Both the position numbers and the translations under genes were made by a program. 64,000 bases of DNA from Bacillota bacterium (GTDB lineage: Bacteria > Bacillota_A > Clostridia > Lachnospirales > Lachnospiraceae): contig JAEZTQ010000017.1 in the NCBI GenBank assembly GCA_023443625.1, forward strand, positions 124,001-188,000. Direction: 5' to 3'. Positions 45,822 through 55,661 of the stretch are shown here, in pieces (position 1 is the first letter of the stretch; each line of letters begins with the position of its first letter). The notes under the pieces were generated by a model. The model worked only from the letters and a program-made list of their open reading frames with translations. It was not told where the DNA came from and did no database searches.

Positions 45822-46571
45822 ATGTTTGTAACAAATAAAGAAGGAAATATTATAATAGTAACCTTTAGAAAGTTACCTTCAAATGCTTTTGATATTAAAT
45901 TTCTTAAGGAACTCTATTTAACCTTATCAAAAATCGAGAGAGATAAGTATATACATGGAGTTGTATTATCCAGTGATATAAAATCAATTTTTTCATCGGG
46001 TCTTGATTTAAAGAGTATAACCGCTAAGTCATCGAAATTGCTTCGATTGAATTTAATACATACAGTCTGGTATGTATTTCGGATTACAAAGCTAATAATG
46101 AAATCAAAAAAGATATATGTAGCGTCCCTTTCAGGAGCCGTTATAGGTTCAGCTGTTTCAATTGTTATGGCATGTGATTTTCGATTTGCATCTCCTAATA
46201 CATGGTTTTGGCTGCCGGATCCTCAGTATGGTGGATTACTTGCTGATGGAGGACTAGATATTATAAAAAGTATATGCGGGTTAGCATGTGCAAAACAGTT
46301 AAGTCTGACAAATGATCGTATTAATGTGGAAGATGCAAAAAGTATGGGAATTATAAGCAAAATCATTATAGATAGAAGTTTAAAAGAGTATTCATGTCAA
46401 TACGCACTCGATTTATTTAATAAATATTCATTTCAAACACTGCAAATTACAAAAGCAATATTGAACAAATCCATAATGAATAAATTTCATTTGATAAAAT
46501 TATGTAAAGTGGTGTTCTCTAATGAAATGGCGAATCAGTTAGTAAAATATCATCTTTGGGAGAATAAATAA
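45822..46571 (+). CDS. Enoyl-CoA hydratase/isomerase (crotonase) family protein
   Basis: A 249-residue crotonase fold. The oxyanion-hole segments are FSSGLDLKSI (usual FsaGaDl) and LSGAVIGSAVSIVMACDFRFA (usual GxxxGGGxxlaxxcD). The position of the first catalytic Glu reads PDPQYGGLLADGG, so the glutamates typical of hydratases are not evident. It may therefore isomerise, decarboxylate or dehydrate by another route. It overlaps fabG by one base and starts a unit after the 126-bp gap. Confidence 0.82.
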   Translation: MFVTNKEGNIIIVTFRKLPSNAFDIKFLKELYLTLSKIERDKYIHGVVLSSDIKSIFSSGLDLKSITAKSSKLLRLNLIHTVWYVFRITKLIMKSKKIYVASLSGAVIGSAVSIVMACDFRFASPNTWFWLPDPQYGGLLADGGLDIIKSICGLACAKQLSLTNDRINVEDAKSMGIISKIIIDRSLKEYSCQYALDLFNKYSFQTLQITKAILNKSIMNKFHLIKLCKVVFSNEMANQLVKYHLWENK

Positions 46572-47320
46572 TGAGTTTACATAATAAATGTATCATCCTT
46601 ACCGGTGGTTCCCGTGGAATTGGAAAAGCCATCGTTCAATTACTGGTATCAAAAGGAGCTAATGTAATTTTTACTTATAATAAAGATACAGATGCTGCAA
46701 AAACTGTTGAAAAACATTGTAATCAATATAGGGGAAAGGCAAAAGCCTATCAGTTAAATTCTAGAAATTATGATGATATTCAAGAATTTATTAATGAAGT
46801 TTATCAATCCTATGGTGATATAGAAGTACTTATTAACAATGCAGGTATAAGAAAAGATAAATCACTTTTATTTATGGAAAAGGACGAGTGGGAAGAGGTC
46901 ATTAATACTAACCTGACAGGTGTATTCAATATGACCAAAGCAATCTTGCCTTATTTACTTAAAAAGCGAAATGGGAGAATTGTCAATATAAGTTCTATCA
47001 GTGGAGTAAGTGGATTAGCAGGACAAACTAATTATTCTTCATCAAAAGCGGGTGTTATTGGTTTTACAAAGGCCTTAGCCAAGGAGGTGGCTTCTTTTGG
47101 AATTAGTATTAATGCTATTGCGCCGGGACCTGTTGAAACGGATATGCTTCAAGGTTTACCGAAAGATGTTGTAGATAAATTATTACAAGGCGTGCCAATC
47201 AAGCGAATGTGCACACCTTATGAAGTGGCAATGTTAGTGAATGTATTAGCAGACGAGGAATTAACTCCAAAATATTTAACTGGTCAAGTGATTTCTCTTG
47301 ATGGTGGAATGGGATTGTGA
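46571..47320 (+). CDS. fabG: 3-oxoacyl-ACP reductase (FabG-like)
   Basis: A 249-residue short-chain dehydrogenase with TGGSRGIG for NADPH, NNAG and the catalytic set Ser142, Tyr155 and Lys159 (NISSISG, NYSSSKAG). It closes VISLDGGMGL. It would reduce the 3-keto group made by the ketosynthases. It sits between the crotonase and the first GGDEF-NHL gene. Confidence 0.93.
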   Translation: MSLHNKCIILTGGSRGIGKAIVQLLVSKGANVIFTYNKDTDAAKTVEKHCNQYRGKAKAYQLNSRNYDDIQEFINEVYQSYGDIEVLINNAGIRKDKSLLFMEKDEWEEVINTNLTGVFNMTKAILPYLLKKRNGRIVNISSISGVSGLAGQTNYSSSKAGVIGFTKALAKEVASFGISINAIAPGPVETDMLQGLPKDVVDKLLQGVPIKRMCTPYEVAMLVNVLADEELTPKYLTGQVISLDGGMGL

Positions 47321-47321
47321 T

Positions 47322-48842
47322 ATGGATAAAAGCATGGATTATTTAACAGGGTTATATAACAGAAAATGGATTGAGAATTTTATAGGTCTTAATTTAAAGG
47401 TAAAACAAAAGGTTAGTATAGCAATCTTAGATCTTGATTTTTTTAACAATATTAATAAGAAGATTGGGTATCATAATGGGAATGAAGTCTTAAAAAGAAT
47501 AGCAAACTTTTTTCCTCTAAAAAAACAAATGGTAGCTGCCAGATACGGATCCGATGAATTTATATTGGTTTTTATTAATATGAAAGACGAATTCATAAAA
47601 AAATATATCAATAATCTTTTTATTCAATTTAAAAAATCAAGGTTTATTGCGTTAAGTCCTTATGAAAAAGTAAAATTAACCTTTAGTATGGGGGTAGCTC
47701 ACAGCAGCAATAATATTAATGGTACATTTTTAATATTAAAGTCGGCTGAGATAGCCTTATCCCAGGCTAAGAAAAAGGGAAGAAACCGAATTGAATATGC
47801 CAAAGATAAAAAGCTTCACATATTAAAACAAGAGGGTATTTGTACTACGGTTATTGGTAGAAGTTTAAAAGGATATTGTAAAAATGGGGAAAATGCATAT
47901 TTAGCTTCGATTTCTGAGCCCTATGGAGTTGATAGAGATAAAAATGGTGATTTACTATTTGTTGATAGATCAAATCATCAAATAAAAAGAGTTCATAATA
48001 ACAGGGTTTATACTGTTTCTGGTTGTGGGATAAGTGGATACAAGGGTGATGGAGAAAGTTCAAAAAAAGCGAAGCTTTGTAAACCCAGTGGTGTCTGTGT
48101 ACATAAGTCTGGAAGAATGTATATAGCCGATACTGGTAACCATTGTATTCGCATAATTGAAAACAAAAAAATTAGTACAATTGCAGGTTCTGGGGAAAGT
48201 GGATACAGTGGAGATGGAGATATTGCTACAACAGCAAAGCTTAACAGACCAGGGGGAGTTGCAGTTGATGATAAGGAAAACATTTATACCAATGATTATG
48301 GGAATAATGTAATACGGAAAATAAGCAAAGATGGAATTATAACTACGATTGTTGGAAATGGAGAGTTTGGTTATTCGGGAGATTTAGATAAAGCAACAAA
48401 GGCATCGCTGAACAGACCTTATGGATTATGTGTAGAACCTAACGGTAGTATGCTTTATATTGCTGATTATGGCAATCACTGTATCAGAGAAGTGAATTTG
48501 AATACAGGAATAATCACTACGCTTTGCGGAACAGGAGAAGCGGGGTATTTTGGAGATGGGTTTCCTTGTAATCAAGCTACACTAAATGGACCCTTTTGGG
48601 TATCTCTAGATAATAATAAATTATATATTGCTGATAGTAATAATCATTGTATTAGAAAAGTAGATTTAAGTACTAAAATAATAACTACGGTTGTAGGGAA
48701 TGGGAATCAAGGATATGTGGATCATATAAAAGATTTGCGTAAGATAAGATTAAATATTCCAGCAGGAATGGTTATTAATAAGGATACTCTTTATATTGCA
48801 GATTATGGTAATAATGCAATACGGAAGGTAAAAATATCATGA
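47322..48842 (+). CDS. Degenerate GGDEF domain fused to six-bladed NHL propeller, protein 1
   Basis: About 506 residues. Residues 1-170 are a GGDEF-like domain: DYLTGLYNRKW, AILDLDFFNNINKKIGYHNG and the signature GSDEF at 76-80. The GHxxGD nucleotide contact reads GYHNGN, so diguanylate cyclase activity is doubtful. Residues 199-506 are six NHL repeats of the pattern PxGV...LYIADxGNHCIR...TTxxGNGxxGYSGDG. No membrane segment or signal peptide joins them, so it should be cytosolic. ATG at 47322 follows the fabG stop by one base. The architecture is repeated at 51801. Possible roles are a nucleotide-responsive scaffold or an enzyme of the pathway (inference). Confidence 0.85.
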   Translation: MDKSMDYLTGLYNRKWIENFIGLNLKVKQKVSIAILDLDFFNNINKKIGYHNGNEVLKRIANFFPLKKQMVAARYGSDEFILVFINMKDEFIKKYINNLFIQFKKSRFIALSPYEKVKLTFSMGVAHSSNNINGTFLILKSAEIALSQAKKKGRNRIEYAKDKKLHILKQEGICTTVIGRSLKGYCKNGENAYLASISEPYGVDRDKNGDLLFVDRSNHQIKRVHNNRVYTVSGCGISGYKGDGESSKKAKLCKPSGVCVHKSGRMYIADTGNHCIRIIENKKISTIAGSGESGYSGDGDIATTAKLNRPGGVAVDDKENIYTNDYGNNVIRKISKDGIITTIVGNGEFGYSGDLDKATKASLNRPYGLCVEPNGSMLYIADYGNHCIREVNLNTGIITTLCGTGEAGYFGDGFPCNQATLNGPFWVSLDNNKLYIADSNNHCIRKVDLSTKIITTVVGNGNQGYVDHIKDLRKIRLNIPAGMVINKDTLYIADYGNNAIRKVKIS

Positions 48843-49747
48843 AAATAACATATTTTATAATTGGTATACTTACCTTGATTTTTTTGATTTGCATAAATAG
48901 AATATATAAAGGATACAAATTAGTATACGAGGGGAGTCATCCCAAAAGAAGTAAAGGTCTTGATCTAGGTCAAATACCATTTCAAACTCGACGATTTTCT
49001 TTTCTATCAAAAGATAATATTGAGATTTCTGCGATTGAGTATATACCAAATCAATTTTCCAGAGGTACTATTATTGCATGCCACTATTTGGGGGGGTCAA
49101 AAACCGCAATCTATACCTATATTGAGCCACTTTTATATAAGGGGTTTACTGTAGTATCCTTTGACTATCCTAATCATGGGGAGAGTATGGATAGAAGAGG
49201 GAATAAGTATACACTGGAAGATGACATGGGAAGATTTGTTATAAAGATCAAGGAACTTGGAATAAAAGGACCTTATGGTACCATGGGTTTCTCCATGGGG
49301 GCTACAATTGCAATTAGTGCAACAGATCATCTACCAGAAATCAAAGCTATTATGGTTGATAGCGGGCCACTAATATTTGTACAGGATTATTTTATGTATG
49401 TACTTAAAAATAAAAATGTAAAAAGTAAGGTGATAAAGATAGTCTTTTTGTTCTTTTACTTATATGTGATAGGATTTTATAAAATGAGCAGAAATATGAT
49501 AAAAAGGCTTCGTAAATTAAGAGGAAAGCCAATTTTAATTATTCATGGTAAAAAAGATAAAACTATTTCATATAAAAATGCAGAATATACCTATAAATTA
49601 TTAAAGTCAAAGAGAACAAAATTGGTGCCAGTGGAGAGAGCTCATCATTTAACGAATAGAGTAATCTTAGGAAACGTTTATGATAAATTAGTAATCAACT
49701 TTTTTGAGAAATGGTTAATGAATGATAACAAAACAGAGAATTGTTAA
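48839..49747 (+). CDS. Membrane-anchored alpha/beta hydrolase
   Basis: A 302-residue protein with an N-terminal membrane anchor (ITYFIIGILTLIFLICI, 3-19). The hydrolase core follows: HYLGGSKTA, FDYPNHGES, nucleophile Ser in GFSMGA, Asp in HGKKDKTIS and His in ERAHHLTNR. A second hydrophobic patch (VFLFFYLYVIGFY) could dip into the membrane. It may release the finished chain or act as an esterase or thioesterase at the membrane (inference). It is ATGA-coupled to the NHL protein. Confidence 0.82.
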   Translation: MKITYFIIGILTLIFLICINRIYKGYKLVYEGSHPKRSKGLDLGQIPFQTRRFSFLSKDNIEISAIEYIPNQFSRGTIIACHYLGGSKTAIYTYIEPLLYKGFTVVSFDYPNHGESMDRRGNKYTLEDDMGRFVIKIKELGIKGPYGTMGFSMGATIAISATDHLPEIKAIMVDSGPLIFVQDYFMYVLKNKNVKSKVIKIVFLFFYLYVIGFYKMSRNMIKRLRKLRGKPILIIHGKKDKTISYKNAEYTYKLLKSKRTKLVPVERAHHLTNRVILGNVYDKLVINFFEKWLMNDNKTENC

Positions 49748-50315
49748 GATAGCTTTAAACGAGCTTTTAAACAAAGGGACCCATTGGATAAGTATTCAAA
49801 ATATTGCAGAACTTATACACATTAATGAAGGGAAACTCTTAGATATCTTTCCCATAGGTGACCATGAATTATTAATGGATGCCGTAGAATATGCTGGTAA
49901 AACATGGGTTCAGGAAATAAAAAAAGATATTGATAGAAAAGATAATGTAACAGAAAAGCTGAAAATTTTAATTAAAGAATATGCCTTAGGTTCTAAAGAC
50001 TATCCTAAGTCCCTTGATATTTATATAGATCTGTGGAAAATCATTAAAGATAGCAAGGATGAATATATTAAAGGGCGATTAAAGGAGTTATACATATTTT
50101 ATGCCTCGGAATTTACCAGTATCCTTCAAACCTTCGGAGAAAGTCATTTGTTACAAGGAGAAGTAGATGCATTTTCACTGATTGTAACTATTTTAAGTGA
50201 TGTAATTCATATTCAATCAATCACTTTAGAAAATGAACTGGATTTTGATATGATAAGTAATGTTCTTGAAAAAATTATTTCAGCATTATTTCTTGAGAGC
50301 AATGCAAAAATATAA
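49722..50315 (+). CDS. TetR-family transcriptional regulator
   Basis: A 197-residue protein. Residues 1-50 form the helix-turn-helix (RIVKIALNELLNKGTHWIS, IQNIAELIHINEGKLLDIF), followed by an all-helical ligand domain. It overlaps the hydrolase by 26 bp and would be co-transcribed with the pathway, so it probably senses an acyl intermediate and represses its own operon. The inverted repeats at 45757-45800 and near 27305 are candidate sites (inference). Confidence 0.78.
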   Translation: MITKQRIVKIALNELLNKGTHWISIQNIAELIHINEGKLLDIFPIGDHELLMDAVEYAGKTWVQEIKKDIDRKDNVTEKLKILIKEYALGSKDYPKSLDIYIDLWKIIKDSKDEYIKGRLKELYIFYASEFTSILQTFGESHLLQGEVDAFSLIVTILSDVIHIQSITLENELDFDMISNVLEKIISALFLESNAKI

Positions 50316-50394
50316 ATGCAATATAAAAGCAAAGGAAAAAATCTCCGAACTCTATGAAGAAGGAAGATATATGATAGGTGGATAGGAGGAAGGC

Positions 50395-51756
50395 ATGAAT
50401 AAAGTATTGTTGTTTTACCCATCATTTTCTAGTGATCATAATGAAAAAACACTGTATACTGACATACCTTTATCAGTGGTTACATTGGCTGGGGAATTAC
50501 ATAATAAGTATTGTGTTGAAATAATTGATGAAAGAGTAGAACCTCTTGATATTAATATTGCTGAAAAGTTAAAAGAGGTTTTTGTTGTGGGCATCAGTGC
50601 AACTACCAGCTATCAAATAATTAACGGTTTAAGGTTTGCAGGGAAAGTAAGAAATTATAATAAAGACATAAGAATTGTATGGGGGGGCTGGCATGCCAGC
50701 TTAATGCCATATGAAACAATAAGACATGCCCTTGTTGATATAATAATAATTGGTCAGGGAGAGCGTATTTTTGATACTCTATTGGATCATCTTGTGAGAG
50801 AAGAAGATTTAAGCTCTGTGCCTAATATACTATATAAAACCAAAGCCGGCGAGATAGTAAGTACAAAACAGCAACTTTTTCATGATTTACAAATGCCGCA
50901 GAGTATGATTGAAGGCTATCAATATGTATCCATGGAGAAATACATTCATAGTAGTTGGGGAAGTAATAGGATTTTGGGATATGAATCCAGCAGAGGTTGT
51001 CCTTTCTCCTGTGATTTTTGCTCCATAGGTGCTGTATTTAAGAAAAAATGGCATGGATTACCTTCTAAAAATGTAGTTAATGATATTATTTTCCTGAAAG
51101 AGGAGTATCAAATTGAAGCAATTCATTTCTTTGATAATAACTTCTTTGTTGATAAAAAAAGAGCCTTTGATATTGCGGAAAATTTAAAGCTTAATAAGAT
51201 AGACATTAAATGGGATGGAACTGTTGTAACAAAACAGTTCTTAAATTTTACCCAAAAAGAGATAGAATACTTGAAAACAAGGGGTTTTTATAGAATTATT
51301 GCAGGAATTGAATCCGGTGATCAGGATGTTTTACTAAAGATTAATAAGAAGCATAGCAATGAAGAAGTGTTAGAATTGGTAAAAAGATGTAAAGAATATA
51401 ATATTTTACCTTCCTTATCATTTATGGTAGGTTTTCCATGGGATCCAGAGAAGGACACAATAAATACTATAAAATTAATTGAACAAATAAAAAGCCTAAA
51501 TAGTAATACAGAAATTTTATTATTTATTTTTTCTCCTTACTTAGGCACCCCTTTATATGAAACAGCAAAAGAGTTTTCAATGCATTTTCCGGAAAGCTTA
51601 GAGGGTTGGTCGGAATTTACTTATGATAGGTCCAATACACCTTGGATAACCAAACAATTAATGAGAAGAATTGATCGGTATTTAAGCTTTTTTGGAACAA
51701 AAGAAATGGCTGAAAGTCAACAATTATTTATTAAAGGATTTGAACAAAAGCAGTAA
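50395..51756 (+). CDS. Cobalamin-binding radical SAM protein B6
   Basis: A 453-residue B12 radical SAM protein outside the five-paralogue set. VWGGWHASLMPYET and IGQGER mark the B12 domain, CX3CX2C is in SSRGCPFSCDFCSIGAVFK, and FMVGFPWDPEKDT is in the barrel. It starts from ATG with AGGAGG just upstream. The wide similarity is to general B12-binding radical SAM enzymes, some of which methylate or rearrange lipids. The stop is 44 bp before the second GGDEF-NHL gene. Confidence 0.86.
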   Translation: MNKVLLFYPSFSSDHNEKTLYTDIPLSVVTLAGELHNKYCVEIIDERVEPLDINIAEKLKEVFVVGISATTSYQIINGLRFAGKVRNYNKDIRIVWGGWHASLMPYETIRHALVDIIIIGQGERIFDTLLDHLVREEDLSSVPNILYKTKAGEIVSTKQQLFHDLQMPQSMIEGYQYVSMEKYIHSSWGSNRILGYESSRGCPFSCDFCSIGAVFKKKWHGLPSKNVVNDIIFLKEEYQIEAIHFFDNNFFVDKKRAFDIAENLKLNKIDIKWDGTVVTKQFLNFTQKEIEYLKTRGFYRIIAGIESGDQDVLLKINKKHSNEEVLELVKRCKEYNILPSLSFMVGFPWDPEKDTINTIKLIEQIKSLNSNTEILLFIFSPYLGTPLYETAKEFSMHFPESLEGWSEFTYDRSNTPWITKQLMRRIDRYLSFFGTKEMAESQQLFIKGFEQKQ

Positions 51757-51800
51757 ATAAATCAAGCTATGGCAAGTTTTAAAAGAAGCAGGGATAAAAT

Positions 51801-53342
51801 ATGATGAATATAGAGAGATTACAGCAAAGAATAAATTATCAGATATCTACAGTTAATACATATTTTAGCCTTATTATTATTGATATTGATTTTTTTATTC
51901 GGTATTGTATCAGATTTTCAAAAGAAAACTGCAACAAAATTATGAATAACATTGGTAAGTTCCTTAAAGAAGAACTTAAAGAACATAGTTTTTATCATAA
52001 TAAGGCTTCCGATGAGTTTTTTATTATTTGTTTAAATTTTGATAATAAATCAGCGACTGAGCTTATTAAGGAAATACTTAATAAATTCAGAAAACAGAGG
52101 TTCGCCAGTTTCATGGGTGAGGATTTTAAAGCACTTCGGATAACCTTTAGTGCAGGAATAGCTTCCTATCCTCAAAATGGACATAAGATAGAGATTTGCA
52201 GAAAAGCAACCATCGCTTTATTTGCAGCAAAAGCCCTAAGACGTAATCATATCGTAAGCTACGATAATACCCCAAGCTATCCTTCCAATAGAATTCTTTA
52301 TAATAAATCCTTTACAATAAGTACTCTAATTGGAAAATGGGGCGAAGCCGGGAAGATTAACGGGAAAATTTGTGCCAATAAATCCCTCTTATGGGAACCA
52401 CAAGCAATTGCAGTTTCTGAAACTGGAGATCTTTTTATAGCCGATCAAAATAATCATCAGATACTTTGGCATAACTGTAATACGATTAAGCCGTTAATTG
52501 GAAACGGTTCCTTTGGCATTAGTAAGTCTGGAATTAAGGCCGATAAAGGGAAGCTAAATAAACCAACCGGTCTATATGTTCATAAGGATATCTTATATAT
52601 CACTGATACTGGAAATGATTATGTGATCAGGGTCAGCTTAAGAACAAAGAGGGTTTATTCCTTCTGCGGAACCGGAAAGGCAGGCTATCTAGGGGATGGT
52701 GGTTTAGCTTTGATGGCAGCACTTAATAAACCAGGCGGTATTGTTGTAGATAAAGATAATAATGTTTATATCAATGATATAGCCAATAATGTAATCAGAA
52801 AAGTTGATACCCAGGGAATTATAACAACCTTTGCAGGCAATGGTAAGTTTGGGTATGACGGTGATAATGGTTTGGCAATTCTGGCTAGCTTTAATGAAAT
52901 ATATGGGATAGGTATTGATATTAAGGGTGAAAACATATTTGTTGCAGATTATTTCAACCACTGTATTAGAAGAATTAATATTGCTTCTGGCATAATAACC
53001 ACAGTAGCCGGATGTGGGGATTGTGGTTACTCGGGTGATGGTGGAAAATCAATGAAAGCCTGTTTAAATCGCCCGGTTGCAGTATGTTTGGATGATAATG
53101 ACAATCTATATATTGCAGAGTCAGGAAATCATTGTGTCAGAATTGTAATGGCGAATAATAATACGATGTACACCTTAGCAGGCGGATGTGGTAGGGGAAC
53201 AGGACAAGCCGATGATATTAACTGTTTTCAGTTTACAAATCCCAATTCCCTAGCGATATATAAGCAATATTTATATATCTTAGATGGTGCTAACAATAGG
53301 GTATGTAAGATTAATTTAATGGAGGGTTATGATAATGGGTAA
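51801..53342 (+). CDS. Degenerate GGDEF domain fused to six-bladed NHL propeller, protein 2
   Basis: A 513-residue protein with the same plan as the one at 47322. The GGDEF-like domain comes first (IIIDIDFFIRYC, signature ASDEF at 69-73, ITFSAGIASYP), and six NHL repeats run from residue 199, the same boundary as in protein 1. The signature is more eroded (Ala-Ser for Gly-Gly). Repeats such as GNGKFGYDGDNG and CGDCGYSGDGG are typical of NHL. It overlaps the next ACP gene. Two copies beside two ACPs or biosynthetic blocks suggest a job in the pathway rather than global signalling (inference). Confidence 0.82.
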   Translation: MMNIERLQQRINYQISTVNTYFSLIIIDIDFFIRYCIRFSKENCNKIMNNIGKFLKEELKEHSFYHNKASDEFFIICLNFDNKSATELIKEILNKFRKQRFASFMGEDFKALRITFSAGIASYPQNGHKIEICRKATIALFAAKALRRNHIVSYDNTPSYPSNRILYNKSFTISTLIGKWGEAGKINGKICANKSLLWEPQAIAVSETGDLFIADQNNHQILWHNCNTIKPLIGNGSFGISKSGIKADKGKLNKPTGLYVHKDILYITDTGNDYVIRVSLRTKRVYSFCGTGKAGYLGDGGLALMAALNKPGGIVVDKDNNVYINDIANNVIRKVDTQGIITTFAGNGKFGYDGDNGLAILASFNEIYGIGIDIKGENIFVADYFNHCIRRINIASGIITTVAGCGDCGYSGDGGKSMKACLNRPVAVCLDDNDNLYIAESGNHCVRIVMANNNTMYTLAGGCGRGTGQADDINCFQFTNPNSLAIYKQYLYILDGANNRVCKINLMEGYDNG

Positions 53343-53589
53343 TATAACGATTGAAGAAAAAGTAAAAGAGATAATTGCATCAAGAATGAAAGATAAGTCT
53401 AAGATTGAAAAACTTAATTATGATACACCCCTTTTATCCTTAGGAATTGATTCAATCTTAGCTCTATCAATTTTAGTTGAAATTGAAGAGGCCTATGATA
53501 TAGAAATTGATGATAGTGACTTAAACATGGATAAGATTAAGGATATTTCATCCTTCGCAGAGTTGGTAAGAAGCTGTATGGCGAAATGA
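53335..53589 (+). CDS. Acyl carrier protein
   Basis: About 84 residues with SLGIDSILALSILVEIEEAY; Ser of DSI is the carrier site. ATG at 53335 is preferred because GGAGGG (53321-53326) is 8 nt upstream; ATG at 53329 is too close to it. It is coupled on both sides to NHL genes (overlap upstream, ATGA downstream), which supports a link between the propellers and acyl carriers. Confidence 0.92.
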   Translation: MGNITIEEKVKEIIASRMKDKSKIEKLNYDTPLLSLGIDSILALSILVEIEEAYDIEIDDSDLNMDKIKDISSFAELVRSCMAK

Positions 53590-54404
53590 TTAAAATATTA
53601 GATGTTCAATGCCTGATAGGCCAGGAAGGCGGCCTGAATTATCCATCTGGTTTATGCTTTGATAGGCAAGAGGAGATGTTGTTCATCTGTGATATGCAAA
53701 ACAAGAGAGTGGCGCAGTATAGATATTATATTAAAAAAGCAGAGGCTTCAATAAATTTATTCGGTGATAATAAGCATATATTAAAACGACCATTGGCAAT
53801 TACTTTAAGTGTGACAAAAAATCTATATCTTACGGATGCTGAGCAAAATTGTATATTTACTTATAAAGAAAACCAATGGAGAGAAATAAGCATACGGGGT
53901 AATTGGAATATTATTTTACCGGGCAGTATAGCTGTTGATTCAGAAGATAATCTTTATATAACTGATTTTTTAAATGATAGGATATGTAGAATTGATTTTA
54001 ATAGGAATTTAGAAGAGCTAAGGGAATTTAAGTGCCGAAAGCCCTATGGTATATTTGTCCAGAATAATATTCTTTATATAACAGATACGGATAATAATAT
54101 ACAGTGGTTAAACCTAATTACAAAAGATCATGGTCTTATTGATCTCCCCAATATTTCTCCTATAGCTATTACTGTAGATAAGGATGGAGATATATATTTT
54201 AGCGAAAATAGAAAATTATATTTTTTCAATCAAAAACATCAAAAACTGGAACTTCTACTAAATACTGAAAGATGGAAGCAATATGGATTTGATAAACTCT
54301 GTCATATAGGAGCCCTGGTTTCTATCTCAAGGGATAGGATTATTTTTTCCGATACGATTAAAAATTGTATCTATCAAATGACATTACAAAAGTATAAGGA
54401 GTAA
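53586..54404 (+). CDS. NHL-repeat beta-propeller protein without GGDEF
   Basis: A 272-residue protein made only of propeller blades: YPSGLCFDRQEEMLFICD, KRPLAITLSVTKNLYLTD, LPGSIAVDSEDNLYITD, RKPYGIFVQNNILYITD and SPIAITVDKDGDIYFSE are five to six NHL-like repeats. No signal peptide is seen. The start overlaps the ACP stop (ATGA). It could be a partner or simplified version of the GGDEF-NHL proteins. Confidence 0.78.
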   Translation: MIKILDVQCLIGQEGGLNYPSGLCFDRQEEMLFICDMQNKRVAQYRYYIKKAEASINLFGDNKHILKRPLAITLSVTKNLYLTDAEQNCIFTYKENQWREISIRGNWNIILPGSIAVDSEDNLYITDFLNDRICRIDFNRNLEELREFKCRKPYGIFVQNNILYITDTDNNIQWLNLITKDHGLIDLPNISPIAITVDKDGDIYFSENRKLYFFNQKHQKLELLLNTERWKQYGFDKLCHIGALVSISRDRIIFSDTIKNCIYQMTLQKYKE

Positions 54405-54407
54405 ATC

Positions 54408-55661
54408 GTGTCCAAAATATTACTTTTAGCCATAAATGGCAATGAAGATAATAGATCAACCTTATATGATCAAAATCTATATGAGTTTAAGTCTAGAAGT
54501 AGATTATGGAATACCCCGAATTTAGGTCTTCTGACAATTGGTGCTTTTCTTAGTAGACAATATATAGTTGATTACTTGGATTTAAATTATGAGAATATAC
54601 AAAACATAGACTATGATATTGTTTTTATGTCTCCCACCACATCCCAGGCCTTAAAAGCTTATCAACTGTCCTGTGAATTCAGGAAAAATGGAACCAAAGT
54701 GATTATGGGAGGACCTCATGTATCGATGCTGCCAAAGGAAGCTCTGCAATTTTCAGATGGAGTCTTTATTGGTGAAGCAGAAGATACCTTGGAGGATTTT
54801 ATAAACGGTAGATGCAGGGCAATATATCAATGTGATAGGAGACCTGATTTATATAAATCCCCAATACCTCTATATGAATTAACGACACAATATCCCTATT
54901 CAAGTATACCAGTTCAAATATCAAGAGGCTGTCCCCATCAATGTGAATTTTGTCTCTCCTCTACTATATATGGTAAATCAATAAGACGAAAAAGTGTTGA
55001 ACAAGTTAAAAATGAATTAATTAAAATTAAATCACTTTACCAGAATCCATTTATATTCTTTACAGATGATAATTTCTTTATAAATGAGAACTATTCTATG
55101 TTGATTTTGGATATTATTGAAAGCTTAAAACTAAATTGGTATGCCTTTACCGATATATCTGTATACAAAAAGGAGAAAATCTTAAAACGGCTTTACAAAT
55201 GTGGCTGTCGCAAATTATTAATAGGCTTTGAAAGTTTAAATGTGGATAACTTGAATCAAATAAACAGATCAGGGTTCAAAAGCTCAAAAATCAAAGAATA
55301 CAAAAGAGCTATTCAAACCATTCAAATGGAGAAAATAGGGGTGGTTGGAAGTTTTGTCCTAGGACTAGAAAATGATACAGAAAAAACCTTTGATGATCTT
55401 TACGAATTTATATTAGATACTTGTCTTTATGGTACCAATATAACAATTGCTACTCCTTTTCCGGGTACGAAGTTATTTCAGAAATCATATCAAGAGCATA
55501 AGATAGATTTAAATTGGTCTTTATACGATGGTTTTTCATTGGTTAAAGAAATCCCAAATATATCAAAAGAAAATTTTATGATCAATTATAAAAAGCTTAT
55601 CAGTAAAGTAAATTCCATGGAACGAATTGAAAATGTCATAAAATTTTTTAAGGAGAAGTGA
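54408..55661 (+). CDS. Cobalamin-binding radical SAM protein B7
   Basis: A 417-residue member of the five-paralogue set. It starts at GTG 54408 with AAGGAG 7 nt upstream. NTPNLGLLTIGAFLS and IMGGPHVSMLPKEA mark the B12 domain, CX3CX2C is in ISRGCPHQCEFCLSSTIYG, and IATPFPGTKLFQK comes near the end. It sits far from the other four, directly before a flavodoxin gene that may supply its electrons (inference). Confidence 0.88.
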   Translation: MSKILLLAINGNEDNRSTLYDQNLYEFKSRSRLWNTPNLGLLTIGAFLSRQYIVDYLDLNYENIQNIDYDIVFMSPTTSQALKAYQLSCEFRKNGTKVIMGGPHVSMLPKEALQFSDGVFIGEAEDTLEDFINGRCRAIYQCDRRPDLYKSPIPLYELTTQYPYSSIPVQISRGCPHQCEFCLSSTIYGKSIRRKSVEQVKNELIKIKSLYQNPFIFFTDDNFFINENYSMLILDIIESLKLNWYAFTDISVYKKEKILKRLYKCGCRKLLIGFESLNVDNLNQINRSGFKSSKIKEYKRAIQTIQMEKIGVVGSFVLGLENDTEKTFDDLYEFILDTCLYGTNITIATPFPGTKLFQKSYQEHKIDLNWSLYDGFSLVKEIPNISKENFMINYKKLISKVNSMERIENVIKFFKEK

